In this document: positions 19,840 to 31,800 of the stretch, piece after piece | Layout of the letters: each line of letters begins with the position of its first letter | Position numbering within the stretch: the first letter of the stretch is position 1 | Source of the DNA: Carya illinoinensis | Lineage: Eukaryota > Streptophyta > Magnoliopsida > Fagales > Juglandaceae | Length of the DNA stretch: 64,000 nucleotides | Direction of reading: 5' to 3' | Assembly: GCF_018687715.1 (NCBI RefSeq) | Contig: NC_056759.1 | Coordinates: 4,009,501 to 4,073,500, forward strand | Position numbers and translations under genes: made by a program | Notes under the pieces: model-generated | Databases searched by the model: none | What the model was told of the DNA's origin: nothing | The model's input: only the letters and a program-made list of their open reading frames with translations

Positions 19840-20255
19840 CTTGGTATCAGAGCTTTGGTTTCGTGCTGTCTAGAAAAATCAAGTTGCTCAAAATCAACTT
19901 TTGACCACACAATTATGTTCTTCGCATCAATACGAATTCGTTGCCGCAAACGGCATCAAAAACAGATGTCAGAAGAGCCCGTACGCGCCCATAGAAGTCG
20001 GAGAGTGTACAAACGCGCCTCAGTCGCACCAGAGGAAGAAGACAAGTGGGCAACACGCGCCCCACTCGTGGCTGGAGTAAGAAGATGCGTGAGGGACACG
20101 CGTCCACACGCCCTCACACGCACCTGGGGTTGAAGATGCGTGATAGGCACGCGTCCCCACACGCCCTAGGAGCACTCGGCGTGTGTAAGCCACACGCCTC
20201 AGACGCTCTGCTGCAGCACGTGTATGACACGCGCCAGATGATCTGGACTGTCCAT

Positions 20256-20880
20256 TTTCAGATTGATTTTGGGATAGATCTAAGCCATTTGAAGTCCGAT
20301 TTCAACGATCAAATAGTACTTTCCAACTATTTATATCATTCCGAACTCATCTATATGGTGGAAATGTTGAGATTCGCTATCGGTACTTTCGATCTGAACT
20401 GTTCAAAGTTGTAGATCATTTTGGGCTTGGTCTACGCCAGTTGGAGTCCAATTGTGACGTTCAAATAGTACTGACAAACTATTTAGATCATTCTGGACTC
20501 ATCTGTACGGTGAGAATGTTGAGATTTGCTATTGGTACTTTCAATCTGAACCGTCCATAGTCGCAAATCATTTTGGGCTAGATCTACGCTAGTTGGAGAT
20601 CAATTGCGATAATCAAATAGTGCTGACAAACTATTTGGATCATTCTAGACTCATCGGTACAGTGTGAATATTGAGATTCGCCATCGGTACCTTTGATTTG
20701 AATTGTTCAAAGTTACAGATCATTTTGGGCTTGATCTACGACAGTTGGAGTTCAATTGCGATGATCAAATAATGCTGACAAAATATTTGGATCATTCTGA
20801 ACTCATCTGTACGATGAGAATGTTGAGATTCGCCATCGGTACTAATGACCTGGACCGTTCATACTTCAGATTAGTTTTGA
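20256..20880 (+). repeat. 152-bp tandem repeats, four copies
   Basis: The marker CAAATAGT (or CAAATAAT) recurs with its core at 20311, 20463, 20615 and 20767, giving a period of 152. Each unit runs through GATCATTCTGAACTCATC, GTGAGAATGTTGAGATTCGC and a conserved GGGCTTGATCTACG-CAGTTGGAG. Partial frames pass through but are not conserved between units, so coding is unlikely. They sit in the leader/gag region of the copia relic. Confidence 0.85.
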
Positions 20881-21150
20881 GCTTGATCGCAGGTAGTTGG
20901 AGTCGTGACGGATTCATTTGTTTTGGGCTTGATCTTAGCCAGTTGGAGTCATGATAGACTCATTTGTTTAGGACTTGATCGCAGCCAGCTGGAATCGTGA
21001 TGGACTCATTTGTTTTGGACTTAATCTCAGCCAGTTGGAGTAGTGCCAGATTCATTAGTTTTGAGCTTGATGTTAGCCAGTTGGAGTCCAATGTTGCCGG
21101 ACTCAATTCGTTTGGGCTTGATTTAAGCCAATTGGGATTGTGAAATTTGA
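20876..21150 (+). repeat. 46-bp tandem repeats, about six copies
   Basis: Units of about 46 bp share TTTTGGGCTTGATC, AGCCAGTTGGAGT and GACTCATTTG. They match only one part of the 152-bp unit just upstream, so this block is a secondary amplification of that part. Confidence 0.85.
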
Positions 21151-21760
21151 GGAGCAAACTTCAAATCATTGGATGATGCTAATTAATTTGTTATATCAGC
21201 AGGTTTTGGCAGTCATACAATTCATGGAGCATAATGTTATTAAGAGGAAAACCACAACGGATCTCATTGTAACTTTCTTTAAAAAGCCAGTTGCAAATAA
21301 CAAAGTGCAAATGAAGAAATAGTTCAACTTCAGAAAAGGCAGAAGGTACTATTGTTGCCCAATAGTATTTGGCGTTGTGGTCAAAAGTTGGGAGGTAATG
21401 AGAATGACTATGAGTAATTATGCAAAGAAGTCAAAGTTGAAGGTGCGGATAAGAGATCTTATCCTAGATGAGAAGGTGCGCATAAGAAATTCTGGCAAGA
21501 TCTCGAGTTTGTTGGTCCTGAATGTTGATAATCAGGACAAAAGCTTGGATTAGTCAAAGTCCATGAATAAGGGCAGAGGCAAGTCAAGATCTGGATAACA
21601 GATGACTCGCTAGGAATTGTGGCCACAAAAGACTGCTAAAATCAAGAGAAAACTGAGAATGATGCCATGAATATGGTGGCTGAAGAAATATATGACGTCG
21701 TATTTCTTGCAGTGCATAATGCTGTTAAAGACAGCTTGAAGACAACAGTCATTCAGTAGT
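21140..21760 (+). pseudogene. Decayed copia Gag
   Basis: Broken frames read KFEEQTSNHWMM (the common start of the copia Gag domain), then KSMNKGRGKSRSG and a degraded zinc knuckle near 21610-21640 (NCGHKRLLK), then ENDAMNMVAEE(I)YD. The last part aligns with ENDSANVVIEKVQDALLL in the relic at 1-478. Multiple stops and a lost cysteine pattern show it is dead. Confidence 0.6.
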
Positions 21761-22839
21761 ATTTTCTCAAAAAGGAGTGGAAGGTCACGAATGATTCATT
21801 AGTCTTGACTCGTGGTAATGGTCGTGTAAATTAGATGAAGAAGTTAAAGGAACTCAGTTTTACTTTTCCTCATCTAAATCTGAAAAAATCTCCCTAGACC
21901 ACGACATGAAGCAAAGGTGTAAGAGATGGAAATGGAACGTCAGATGTTCCAGGGATATCTACACCTAAAGTTAATGATTGAATGACTGCCAAGATGATCA
22001 GACCTCCATGATGGTTACTACCTTAAACTACATCCTGCTGAATAAAGGTAGTGAATTACGGCATGAAGAAAAATCTTGCAAGAATGGAGATTATGCAAGT
22101 CAAAGTTAGTAGAGACTGCACATAAGATGGGCACATCGACTGAAGACAGGATATGTTAGTAGCAGGATGATGAGTCAGTCGCCCAGGTCAGAGATGGAGA
22201 CCTCAGCAACAGGTTCTCTGATATGTGTCAAGGTCTGTGCGAGACTATTAATTCCCAGTGCAGTGGGAGATGTGTTGCCCTATATAGATGTGTTGATTAA
22301 GGGCACTATACGTGATAAACTAAAGTTATGCATCACTTTAGTTAATCTTCTAATTTGAAGACATGAGCTGTAGAATTGTAAAGATGATAAGGGATCATGC
22401 TGGAGATAGAGGCTAGCATGTTGAGAACCAGTCTCCAAGTTGGAGATTGGTGTGATTGTAGGATTATGGAGCCTGGTTTTGAAAGCTGTAAAGGCACCAG
22501 GCAGCTTGTTCGCTCGGCTGTGACTCGAGCGAAGCTCAGTTTATTTAAGGTGTACATGAGTGACTATGGACTCGAGCAAAAGAAGAATTCTAGAGAGTTG
22601 AGATTGTGCAATAAAGCACTTGTAAATCTCCTCTAAAGAAAATCCCTTGCAAGCTCTGTGGATGTAGACGATGCTGATGCATTTGAAAATGCATTTGGAG
22701 AGGCATCTGGACATCTATTTGAAGACGTACCTGCAGATGCATTTGATAGCGAAAATCTCTCAGGGCTAACAAGCATTCCAATGAAAGAGTGCAATCATTT
22801 AAATGATGCAACCGTTTGTAGCATCCTAGTATGGCACAC
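21761..22839 (+). other. Unassigned interior of the damaged copia element
   Basis: About 1.1 kb between the gag relic and the polypurine tract. It has stops in all frames and no pol motifs. An acidic open stretch (22658-22800, DVDDADAFENAFGEASG) contains GATGCATTTG-type short repeats and is probably chance. Confidence 0.4.
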
Positions 22840-23234
22840 TTGGGGGGAGGGGGTGATTGTTGGAAACCCCCCAAGTGTAAAATGCCATTTGAACTTGCAG
22901 CCACCCACCCATCCACCAAAAGTCTCTGACAGCAAATATTGACCAAAGCTACTGTACCGAAAGAAGCCTCCTCTTGGTCAAAAAGTGTGGGAGTTTTGTC
23001 CTCCACGGCTTCTCCTATAAAAAGAGGTCAGTTGCTGAAGATTCAAATCATCCTCACTGCGGTGAGAGATCAAGACTAAGGGTTGAGGGTGAAATTTGGG
23101 TTCTGGGAAAATCTAGAACAGGGGGTCATTTGAGAGATAGAGAGCTTGTTTATGAGTGTTTGTAATTTTGTATAAACATATTGAAAATATTGAGTTTCCA
23201 CTTCAGTAGACGTATGTAAGTTGCCAAATCACTT
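22840..23234 (+). repeat. Polypurine tract and partial 3' LTR of the damaged copia element
   Basis: TTGGGGGGAGGGGGTGAT at 22840-22857 is followed by the LTR start TGTTGGAAACC. The same polypurine/LTR junction, GGGTGGAGTGGGTGAT then TGTTGAAAGCC, is found at 29054-29080 and 44894-44920. The LTR stops at CACTTAA (23234), about 85 bp short of the end seen in the 5' LTR, where block P begins. Confidence 0.75.
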
Positions 23235-23440
23235 AAGGCATTGGCTTTAAAGCATATCTCTTTTTCTGTCATGACGTAGAACCTCCTTAAACATACCCCT
23301 GGGAGTAAATCGGCCCATAATTGATAATCTTTTAAGAAATGCAATGATCTTTTTTTATTTTTTTTGGGCACTGGATATCTGAGAACAAAATCTCGACTAA
23401 TCCTGAGATGTTGTAACACCCCATTTCCTATAGCTATGAG
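23235..23440. repeat. Fused repeat blocks P and Q, copy 2
   Basis: 23235-23321 matches 18578-18675 and 23311-23440 matches 19506-19630. The two meet at CATAATTGA, which occurs at both edges of the 830-bp segment that separates them in copy 1. This is the footprint of a deletion between short direct repeats after the blocks were duplicated. Confidence 0.7.
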
Positions 23441-25938
23441 TGTCACGTGCTTACCATAAAATATACATAAGACTATTTTCTCACGTACAAGATGTATAAT
23501 CAATCTTAACAGTATAAGCTTCCTAACCATTAAGTTATTAACATCAATAGTGCTAACTAATAAGAGCTATTAAATCCCATCAAAAATAGAAACGTCTTAG
23601 TAACTTTCGAGCAAGCCAGGAGCATCCTAGCCGATCTTATCCTATAAATATTTCTAAACTATATTTTTTAAATCTGCAGAATTGTTTGGCCTGGTTCTGA
23701 TACCAAATCGTAACACCCCCTTCCTAAGGGTTAGGATTGTCACGTAATTTTCATAAAATATAACCCGGTAAAAGATTTCATAATTTAATAAATCAATTAA
23801 ATAAAAAATCCAAGGCTTGGAATTAAATCCACCTGCTTCATCTGAGCCTGGCTTGTTAGCTCGTACTGATATCATTAAATACATGGGTGGTTAAAAACAC
23901 GAAATAAAAATTAAATAAGTTGAAGACTCAATAAGAAACTCATTACAATGTAAACATATTAAATGTAGGAATTTTCCATAAAAATATTCATGCTGAAAGC
24001 TTAAAGTCATGCTTGATCATACTGATGCTTATGCTATGCATGACTAATTTATCTTAATTAAATTATTTTTCATTATCTTTTTTATAAAAATCAGCAATCT
24101 CTCTTCTCAAAACATTAGTTTTTGACATTGAAAAAAATTTATAAAGAAGTTTTGTGATAAGAAAATCCCAAAAAGTGATAGATCTGGAAGACAGAGTTAA
24201 GCCAAGCCTTTGCCTTACCCTTCAAAGAAAAAGGAAATAAGCATAGGTGAACTGACTCTTCAGTGAAGTTATGGAACCTATAGGTAGCACAAATCTAAAA
24301 AAAACCCTTTACATGTACGTAAGAATCTTCTCTCTCAAAAACATGAAAAGTAGGAAGTAGTTGAATTATTTGGAATCTCAACTAAAAGTGTGCTGCAATA
24401 GTTGCAGGTAACACTATACATGATGAAGGGTTGGTGGTAATGGGTAAAACCACTCCTTAAGAGTTTTAGTATCTTCAAAGTTTTCCCTCATTGTAGACAA
24501 AGAATCATAATCTAGACTAATGAGGCGATGTGTATGATCGTCACGTATCCACGTTTTCATACACTAGACAATATTGCAATGTTTTTTTTCTAAGTTTTAG
24601 AATTTTTTTCATTTTTTTTTATATTAAAGAAACTAACTACAACTAGTAGAAAAATAAATTTGGTCAATATTCAATGTGTTTTCTTGACCAAGTCCCCAAC
24701 AACGGTACCAAAAACTTATTGTAAAATTTTAATTGTACTCGCAAGTACACCAACCGTACCAAAGTATAGTTTTAGCAAAAACGAGGTCAAACTCAAAGTG
24801 GACTTGTAAAAACATAGGAAACAAATTAATTATATACCAAATCAATTCTAATCTAGTTCAAAAGATGAGTTGTAAAATAAAACAAGAAATTATGTACTAA
24901 ACAATCAATTAACCAAAGCAATAAATAATTAATTTAATAAATTAATTACAATAAAATGAACTAAAATAAATTTTAAAGATGCAAACTAATCTAAACAACG
25001 AATAAACTATCAATAGAGAATGAACTAAGATTTTGGAATCCACCTCATTAATTCATAATAATATATATTTATGAAAATTGATTCTTCCCGAACATCTACA
25101 TGATAATCTAGAAATCAATCTTGTTATCATCAAAATTTGTATCGTCGAAACCCTTTTTTATGAAAATATCTAAAGTATGTTCTTCTTCGTTAGAAAATAT
25201 AAAATCAAATCATCACTTGTATATGTTAAAACAAATAACAAAAGATATAAGATTTTATTTTTTATAAAATTATAAATCAAGCTTTGAATTGATTAAGATT
25301 ATTTTAAATAATTAGAAAAATATGATTGAACTCATATCAAAAACTTTATCTTTTTCAATTAATATGAAGAAAAAATAATTTATTGTTAAACACATAAATA
25401 AGTAACAAAAAAAATAAATTTCATAAATAATTCTAATAATCGTCAGTGAGGTTTCATCCTCAACCTTACTTGAATATTTAATCAGACATATTCATAAAAA
25501 TAAATTCTAAAATTTTAACGTAAATAAACATCAAGGTAATATTTAAAAGAAACTAAATATATATATATATATATATATTAAACTCCTATGTAAACATAAC
25601 TGTATTTTTCTTCAATCCGTACGAGACGCTGCGCCGCTGAGTCGTTTTCTTTCTTTTACTGATTTCACACCGTTTGGCGTGCCCTCTCTCATGCCGTGTA
25701 TACATCTTTCTCTTTACGTTTCATGCTTGCCTTTTTTTTTTTTTTTTTAATCGATATTTGACTAGTTCCCGTTTCTTTTTGTTCTGCGTATTAATTCACT
25801 TCTCGGTTCTTTTCTTTTTTTTATTTGCATTCCGTTCTTCCGTTGCAAACTTTGTTTTCTATTAGGCTTCTTTTACAATGGGGCCAACTAAATAAGTCCA
25901 ATTGCATGAATACTTTGCGCGTCTGGTCCAACACCTCA
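23441..25938 (-). mobile_element. Gypsy-type relic, copy 2 (gag fragment plus LTR)
   Basis: Collinear with 479-3013: LTR-like segment with TGATACCA at 23698-23705, Gag relic at about 24060-24570 (minus strand), primer-binding site at about 24692-24712, and LTR at about 24720-25938. Differences include a TATATA expansion at 25555-25578 and small indels. No pol genes are visible. Whether the two copies come from one duplication or two insertions of the same defective element is unclear, but shared block-Q sequence at both left ends favours duplication. Confidence 0.7.
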
Positions 25939-26247
25939 TCATCATATTAATTTTGTAATATAATTCTTCAGCACTTTAATTTCAGATCAGTAGCAAGCCT
26001 TCGCTCGGTCGACAATGGCGGACCAGAAACACACCCTCTCTTTCGTCGCCTTTCTTTTGCTCATGAACCTCCATGGCGAGCACTCGATGGCAAAGGAGGT
26101 GGTACCAGTGGGCATTGTTCTTGATTTGAACTCCGCGGTGGGAAGAGTTGCAGAGCATTGCATGTCCATGGCACTCTTTGATTTTTACGCTGTCAATGAT
26201 GATTATAACACTAGGCTCGCTCTTTTGACTATGGATTCTAGGAATGA

Positions 26248-26597
26248 TGTTGTACCTCCGGCCTGTCCAAAAATTACATAAAATAATTTTTAAGTGGTTC
26301 AGCAAATTGCCTACATCCACTAGAGCCTCTTTTATAGAATTTGTACGAGATTTACAAATAAATCTACAAAATTATATCTCTCTCACGTCTCTCTTTCTCT
26401 TTCTTTTCTCTTCTCTCCACTGCCTGCTCTGCAAATCAGAACTCTCCTATTTATAGGAGAAGTTCTCCTCAACAAATTGCTAGCTGATTTCGGTGCAACA
26501 ATTTGCTGCTAAAAATATGGGAGGCACCTAATAAAAACAAAGTATCGAACGGTGCATGTGCGTTCGGTGCAGCAGGCCACTTGAGTGGCTTTCAACA
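26248..26597 (-). repeat. Inverted LTR at the left end of the copia element
   Basis: Ends are TGTTGTACC and TTTCAACA on the plus strand. Its first 90 bp are the reverse complement of the LTR end at 19750-19839. The last 25 bp are the reverse complement of the LTR start at 29068. It is 3 bp shifted at the left border compared with the copy in GLR5. Confidence 0.88.
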
Positions 26598-26639
26598 ATC
26601 ACCCCCTCCACCCAAGTGTGTCATACCATGCTGCTCAGA

Positions 26640-28860
26640 TCTGATAATGGAGGTGAGTACATTTCAGACCCCTTCATGGAAGTATGCCGGAGAGAGGAAA
26701 TTGTCAGACACTTCATAGTATGAGGTACACCACAGCAGAACGGTGTGGCAGAACGAATGAATCGTACTTTATTAGAGAAAGTGCGACGTATGTTGCTGAA
26801 TGCTGGACTCAGTAAGAAATTTTAGGCTGAAGCTGTGACATATGTCTGCCACCTCATCAACCGACTACCCGCAGCTGCCAATGACAGAAAGACACCCATT
26901 AAAATGTGGAGAGGTAAGCATGTTACTGATTATGACTTTTTACACATTTTTTGATGTCCTGCTTACTATCATGCTAAAAAAAAGTAAGCTTAATCCTAGA
27001 GTCAAGAAAGTAAAATTCTTGGACTTTAGTACTGGTCTAAAAGGGTATAGACTCTGGTGTATAGAGTCCAAAAAGGTAATCATCAGTAGGGATGTTATAT
27101 TCAACGAATCTGAAATGCTTAAGTCACATAAGCATAAAGATTCCAGTGAAGGCAGCAGTGATGGCGAAACATCAGATGATTTGCAGAGTGTGAAATTTAT
27201 TACTTCAAAGAAGTTAGGAAAGCATGGACAAGATGAGGTTGATAATTCAGTCACAGTACCTCCAAGTCAACCCGAATCAATAGCAACCAACAGACCGAGG
27301 CAAGAGAAACGTGTACCGACACGTTATGCAGACTATGTGACATATGCATTACCAGCTGAAGGGGTGAGATCCCAACCACTTACATAGAAGCCGTACAATC
27401 CAGTGAACAAGTTGAATGGACAAAGGCGATGAATGAAGAGATGCAGTCTCTTCACCAGAACCAGACTTGGGAGCTTGTGCCGCTTCCAAAAGGAAAGAAG
27501 ATAATTGGCTGTAAGTGGATCTTCAATCAGAAAGATGATCAAGCTGCTAAAAATGGAGTATGATACAAAGCTAGGTTGGTAGCCAAGGGCTACGCTCAGA
27601 CAGAGGGAATTGACTACAGTGAAGTATTCTCTCCTGTTGTGAAGCATTCATCCATTCGAATATTGCTAGTTTTGGTTGTACAATATGATCTTGAGTTAGC
27701 ACAGCTTGATGTAAAAACAGCTTTCTTACATGGTGATCTGGAAAAGGAGATTTATTTGTCTCAACCAGAAAGATTCAAAGAAGTTGGCAAAGAAAATTGG
27801 GTATGCAGTCTGAAGAAGTCTCTCTATGGCTTGAAGCAGTCACCTCGGCAATGGTATAAGCGGTTTGACCGCTTTATGATGGATCTGAAATACACTCGTT
27901 GCCAATACGATCATTGTGTATATTTCAGAAAACTTGCAGATGGATCTTTCATTTATTTGCTTTTATATATAAATGATATGTTAATTGCATGTAAAAACAA
28001 GGGAGAGATAGATCGCTTAAAAACTCAGTTAAGTAATGAGTTTGAAATGAAAGATCTAGGAGAAGCACGAAGAATACTGGGGATGGAGATCAGCAGAGAT
28101 AGGATGAAAGATACAATTCACCTTACTCAGAAGCAGTATCTGAAGAGAATACTGCAACGCTTCAACATCAACTCGAAGACAAAGCCGGTGAGTACTCCTA
28201 TGACCCCATATTTTAAGATCAGTGCATTGTAGTCTCCTAAAATCGATGAAGAGCGGGACTACATAAGGAATGTCCCATATGCAAGTGTTGTTGGAAGCTT
28301 AATGTATGCCATGGTGTGTACATGACCTGATATCTCCCAAGCCGTTAGCTTAGTTAGTTGCTATATGCATAATCCTGGAAAGGTTCAATGACATGCGGCT
28401 AAGTGGATTCTAGGGTATATTGCTGGGACCGTAGATGTTGGTTTGAAGTTCGAGAAGAGTGAAGATAGTCTAGTAACTGGATATGTTGACTCAGACTATG
28501 CAGGTGATCTTGACAAATGCAGATCGACAACTGGATATGTGTTCATTATGGCTGGAGGACCAGTTAGTTGGCGATCAACTCTGCAGTCGACAATTACACT
28601 ATCATCAACTGAGGCTGAATACATGGCTGTAACAGAAGCCGTGAAAGAAGCAATTTGGTTACAAGGATTGGTAACAGATTTGGGCTTTGAGCAGCAAGAG
28701 GTTATCGTTTACTGTGACAGTCAAATTGCAATCCATTTGGCCAAGAATCAGGTTTATCATTCTCGAACAAAACATATAGATGTCCGATTTCACTTTATAC
28801 GTGAAATATTAGAAGAATATAACATCAAATTTTAGAATATTGGCACTAAAGATAATCCAG
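26640..28860 (+). pseudogene. Copia integrase-reverse transcriptase-RNase H remnant (GLR3 copy)
   Basis: Integrase end (RSDNGGEY, GTPQQNGVAERMNRTLLEKVR), the link region, reverse transcriptase (YAQTEGIDYSEVFSPVVKHSSIR, LDVKTAFLHGDLE, SLYGLKQSPRQWYKRF), then RNase H (YVDSDYAGDLDKCRSTTGYVF, SSTEAEYMAV, KHIDVRFHFIRE). The RT active site reads YINDM instead of YIDDM, a D-to-N change not present in the GLR5 copy. Stops near 26720, 26825, 26955, 27385, 27560, 28230 and 28325 break the frame. The last three and the first two are shared with the other copy. Confidence 0.88.
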
Positions 28861-31800
28861 CAGATATGTTGATGAAAGTCGTCACAGGGATCAAGTTTCA
28901 ACACTGTATGGACTTGATCAGTATTGTACACTACTGAGCACCGTCGGGTGCATTGGAGCATATTCGATAACAGAAATCTCTCATTTCAAAGAAAGAGGTG
29001 CATTCATTTGAAGAATGCATCAATTTGCAAGAAGCATGGTATGGCACATTTGGGTGGAGTGGGTGATTGTTGAAAGCCACCCAAGTGGCCTGCTGCACCG
29101 AACGCACATGCACCGTTTGGTGCTTTGATTTCGTTATTCCACCAAACTTCAAGGACGCCCCCATTAGAATTTACTCCTAGTCGAACTAAAACATAACTTT
29201 TAGAATACCATCTGGTTTAGTTCAATTTCAGAATTGGTCTTAGCTTTGTGCCATCTCTACCAACAATTCTTAGTGATCAACACGGTAAAGATTAATATCC
29301 TCGTTGCTGTTGTACTTATTGAACATCTTCAGCGAAATTTTCCATCTTCTAATTAATCAACTATTTACTGAAATCCAGCACTGGATTTAATGAAGAATGA
29401 AGAAGTGCACGCCATCATAGGACCTCAAAGCTCAGCACAAGCTAACTTCGTTATTGAACTTGGACAAAAAGCTCAGGTTCCCATCATTTCCTTCTCAGCC
29501 ACAAGCCCCTCTCTTTCGCCTGCTCAAAACCCCTTTTTCATACGCACGGTGCAAGATGATTCTGCTGAGGTGAAGCCATAGCAGCCATTGTTAAGGCCTA
29601 CGGTTGGCGGGAAATTGTCCTTATTTATGAAGACACAGATTATGGAAATGATTTAATTCCATACCTGATGGATGCTTTTGAAGAGATTGAAACTCGAATG
29701 CCTTACAGAAGTGCAATTCCTCCATTTTCCAATAATAGTGAAATCGCTAAGGAGATTAAAAAGTTGAATGAAACTAATGCTAGGATATTCCTTGTGCACA
29801 TGACGGCCTCACTTAGCTCGAAGCTCTTTGCACTTGCAAATAATGCAGGAATGATGAGGGAAGGGTATGCATGGATTATCACGGAAGGGTTATCAGCTTT
29901 GTTCGATCCTTTGAGCCCAAAGGTGAAGGAATCAATGCAAGGTGTGGTGGGATTGCGACCATACATACCCAGATCAAAACAGTTGGAAGACTTCAAAAGA
30001 AGATGGAAAAGAAATTTAACCTCAAGCAAGCCAAACGTTAGGATTACTGGATTAAACATCTTTGGATTATGGGCATATGATACAGCTTGGGCTTTGGCTA
30101 TGGCAGTAGAGAAGGCTAGCATAATGCATTTTGGATTCATAAAGAAAAATGATAGCAAAAGTAACGTGGATCTTGCAGCTCTAGGCATTTCTGAAACGGG
30201 TCAAACACTTCTTGATACGATTCTAACTACTGAGTTTCAAGACCTGAGCGAGAAATTTCATTAGATTAAAGGACAGTTGGAACCTACAGCCTTTGAAATA
30301 CTCAATGTGATTAGAAAAACAGAGAGAATTATCGGATACTGGACCAGACAAATGGGACGTTCACAAGAATTGGATGACACTGGAGAAGTAGCATACTCAA
30401 TTTCAAAGGTCGGACTCAAGCAACCAATCTGGCCAGGAGACACAACATACCAGCCTGCAAAATTGAGGATTGGGGTTCCAGTGAGAAAAAGTTTTGATGA
30501 TTTTCTGAAATTGGAATGGGATCCTCATACTGATAAGCCTATCATATCAGGGTTCTCCCATGATGTGTTTCTTGCCGTACTCAAGGCATTACCATTCCCC
30601 CTTTCTTATGAGTTTATTCCCTTCATGAATAAAGATAGGCAGAGTGCTGGAACATTCGATGAACTTACTTACCAAATCAAACTTCAGGTGATTTTTTGGC
30701 CTAAGTATTTGTGTTAACTTGTAAAAACTTATTTTTTTTTTTAAGCATTGAAAGCAATATACTCCCTTTCCTCACATGAACGGTGGGGATATCATCGTCA
30801 TGTGAGAGGGAGAATATTTCTCCCAAGTTTATGATTATGAACTCGTTAAAGCACTTCAACAAAGTTTTTGTTGCTTTTCTTTTCAATCTCATGGATTAAT
30901 AACCTTTCATATTTTTCCCTAAATGCAGAAGTATGATGCTGTGGTGGGAGATACAACAATTGTTGCTAATCGCTCCTTATATGTTGATTTCACTTTGCCT
31001 TACTCAGAATCAGGCGTGTCAATGGTGGTTCTGGTGAAAGATGAAGAAAAGAACAGCTTTTGGATTTTCATAAAGCCACTAAGCTTGGATCTGTGGTTAA
31101 CAACAGGTGCAGCATTTGTCGTTACAGGTTTGGTGATTTGGGTTCTTGAACATCGAATAAATAGTGAGTTCAGAGGTCCCCCAGATCAACAACTTGGCAT
31201 GATTTTTTAGTTCTCCTTCTCAACACTGGTGTTTACTCACAGTAAATATCCTTCAACCCCATAAAAATATTTCCTTTCCAAAAAAAAAAATGTTTAACAA
31301 AATTGATTGTGTATATTGACATCATTATAATGGATCTAGGGGAGAGAATGGTAAGCAACTGGTCACGATTTGTGATGATCATTTGGTTTTTCGTGGTGCT
31401 CATCCTCACACAAAGTTATACTGCAAGTTTGGCCTCAATGTTGACAGTACAGAGATTGCAGCCTACGTTTGTTGATGTAAAAGAGATAAAAAGTAACGGT
31501 TATTTTGTTGGATATCAAAATAATACGTTTGTAAAAGGACTTCTAATAAAACAGTTGAATTTCAATGAGTCCAAGTTGAAGCCTTACAGCACCCCTGAGA
31601 AGTATCACGAGGCACTGTTAAAAGGAATCAACAATGGTGGGGTTGCAGCTATTTTTGATGAAATTCCCTACATCAAGCTCTTCCTTTCAAAGTATTGCTC
31701 CAAGTACACTATGGTTGGACCGACCTACAAAACCGATGGATTTGGCTTTGTGAGTCTCTTTCTCGCTCTCTCTGCCTCTCCCCTTTTTATTTATATTTGA

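Larger units (their letters stand above)
19631..23234 (+). mobile_element. Damaged Ty1/copia element with internal tandem repeats
   Basis: The order on the plus strand is: partial 5' LTR (to 19839, ending GCGCAACA), primer-binding site TTGGTATCAGAGC (19841-19853), a GC-rich leader full of ACACGCG-type motifs (19975-20230), two sets of tandem repeats (20256-21150), a decayed gag (21140-21760), unassigned sequence, a G-rich polypurine tract (22840-22857) and a partial 3' LTR starting TGTTGG (22858). No reverse transcriptase or integrase motif was seen. The LTR end matches, in inverted orientation, the left LTR of the copia copies inside GLR3 and GLR5, so all belong to one family. It is a non-autonomous relic. 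Confidence 0.75.
26248..29127 (+). mobile_element. Rearranged Ty1/copia element in GLR3, with inverted ends
   Basis: The left end is a full 350-bp LTR in minus orientation (26248-26597) followed by the inverted polypurine tract (to about 26632). The sequence then switches to plus orientation in the integrase core (RSDNGGEY) and continues through reverse transcriptase and RNase H to a polypurine tract and only the first 60 bp of a plus-oriented LTR (29068-29127). Gag, protease and the 5' part of integrase are missing. The right junction lies at CTTTG, shared by the LTR and the GLR intron, suggesting a microhomology deletion that also removed the exon 1 donor. Confidence 0.88.

Noticed and set aside
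20256..21150. CRISPR-like array
   Set aside because: The repeats are head-to-tail tandem units without unique spacers, in a plant retrotransposon.
22658..22942. Acidic 94-residue frame before the copia polypurine tract
   Set aside because: Low complexity from short GATGCATTTG repeats, runs into the polypurine tract, and has no known domain.
26842..28835. Copia polyprotein as an intact gene
   Set aside because: Several in-frame stops, a missing 5' half and an inverted LTR; the RT active site is also mutated in this copy.
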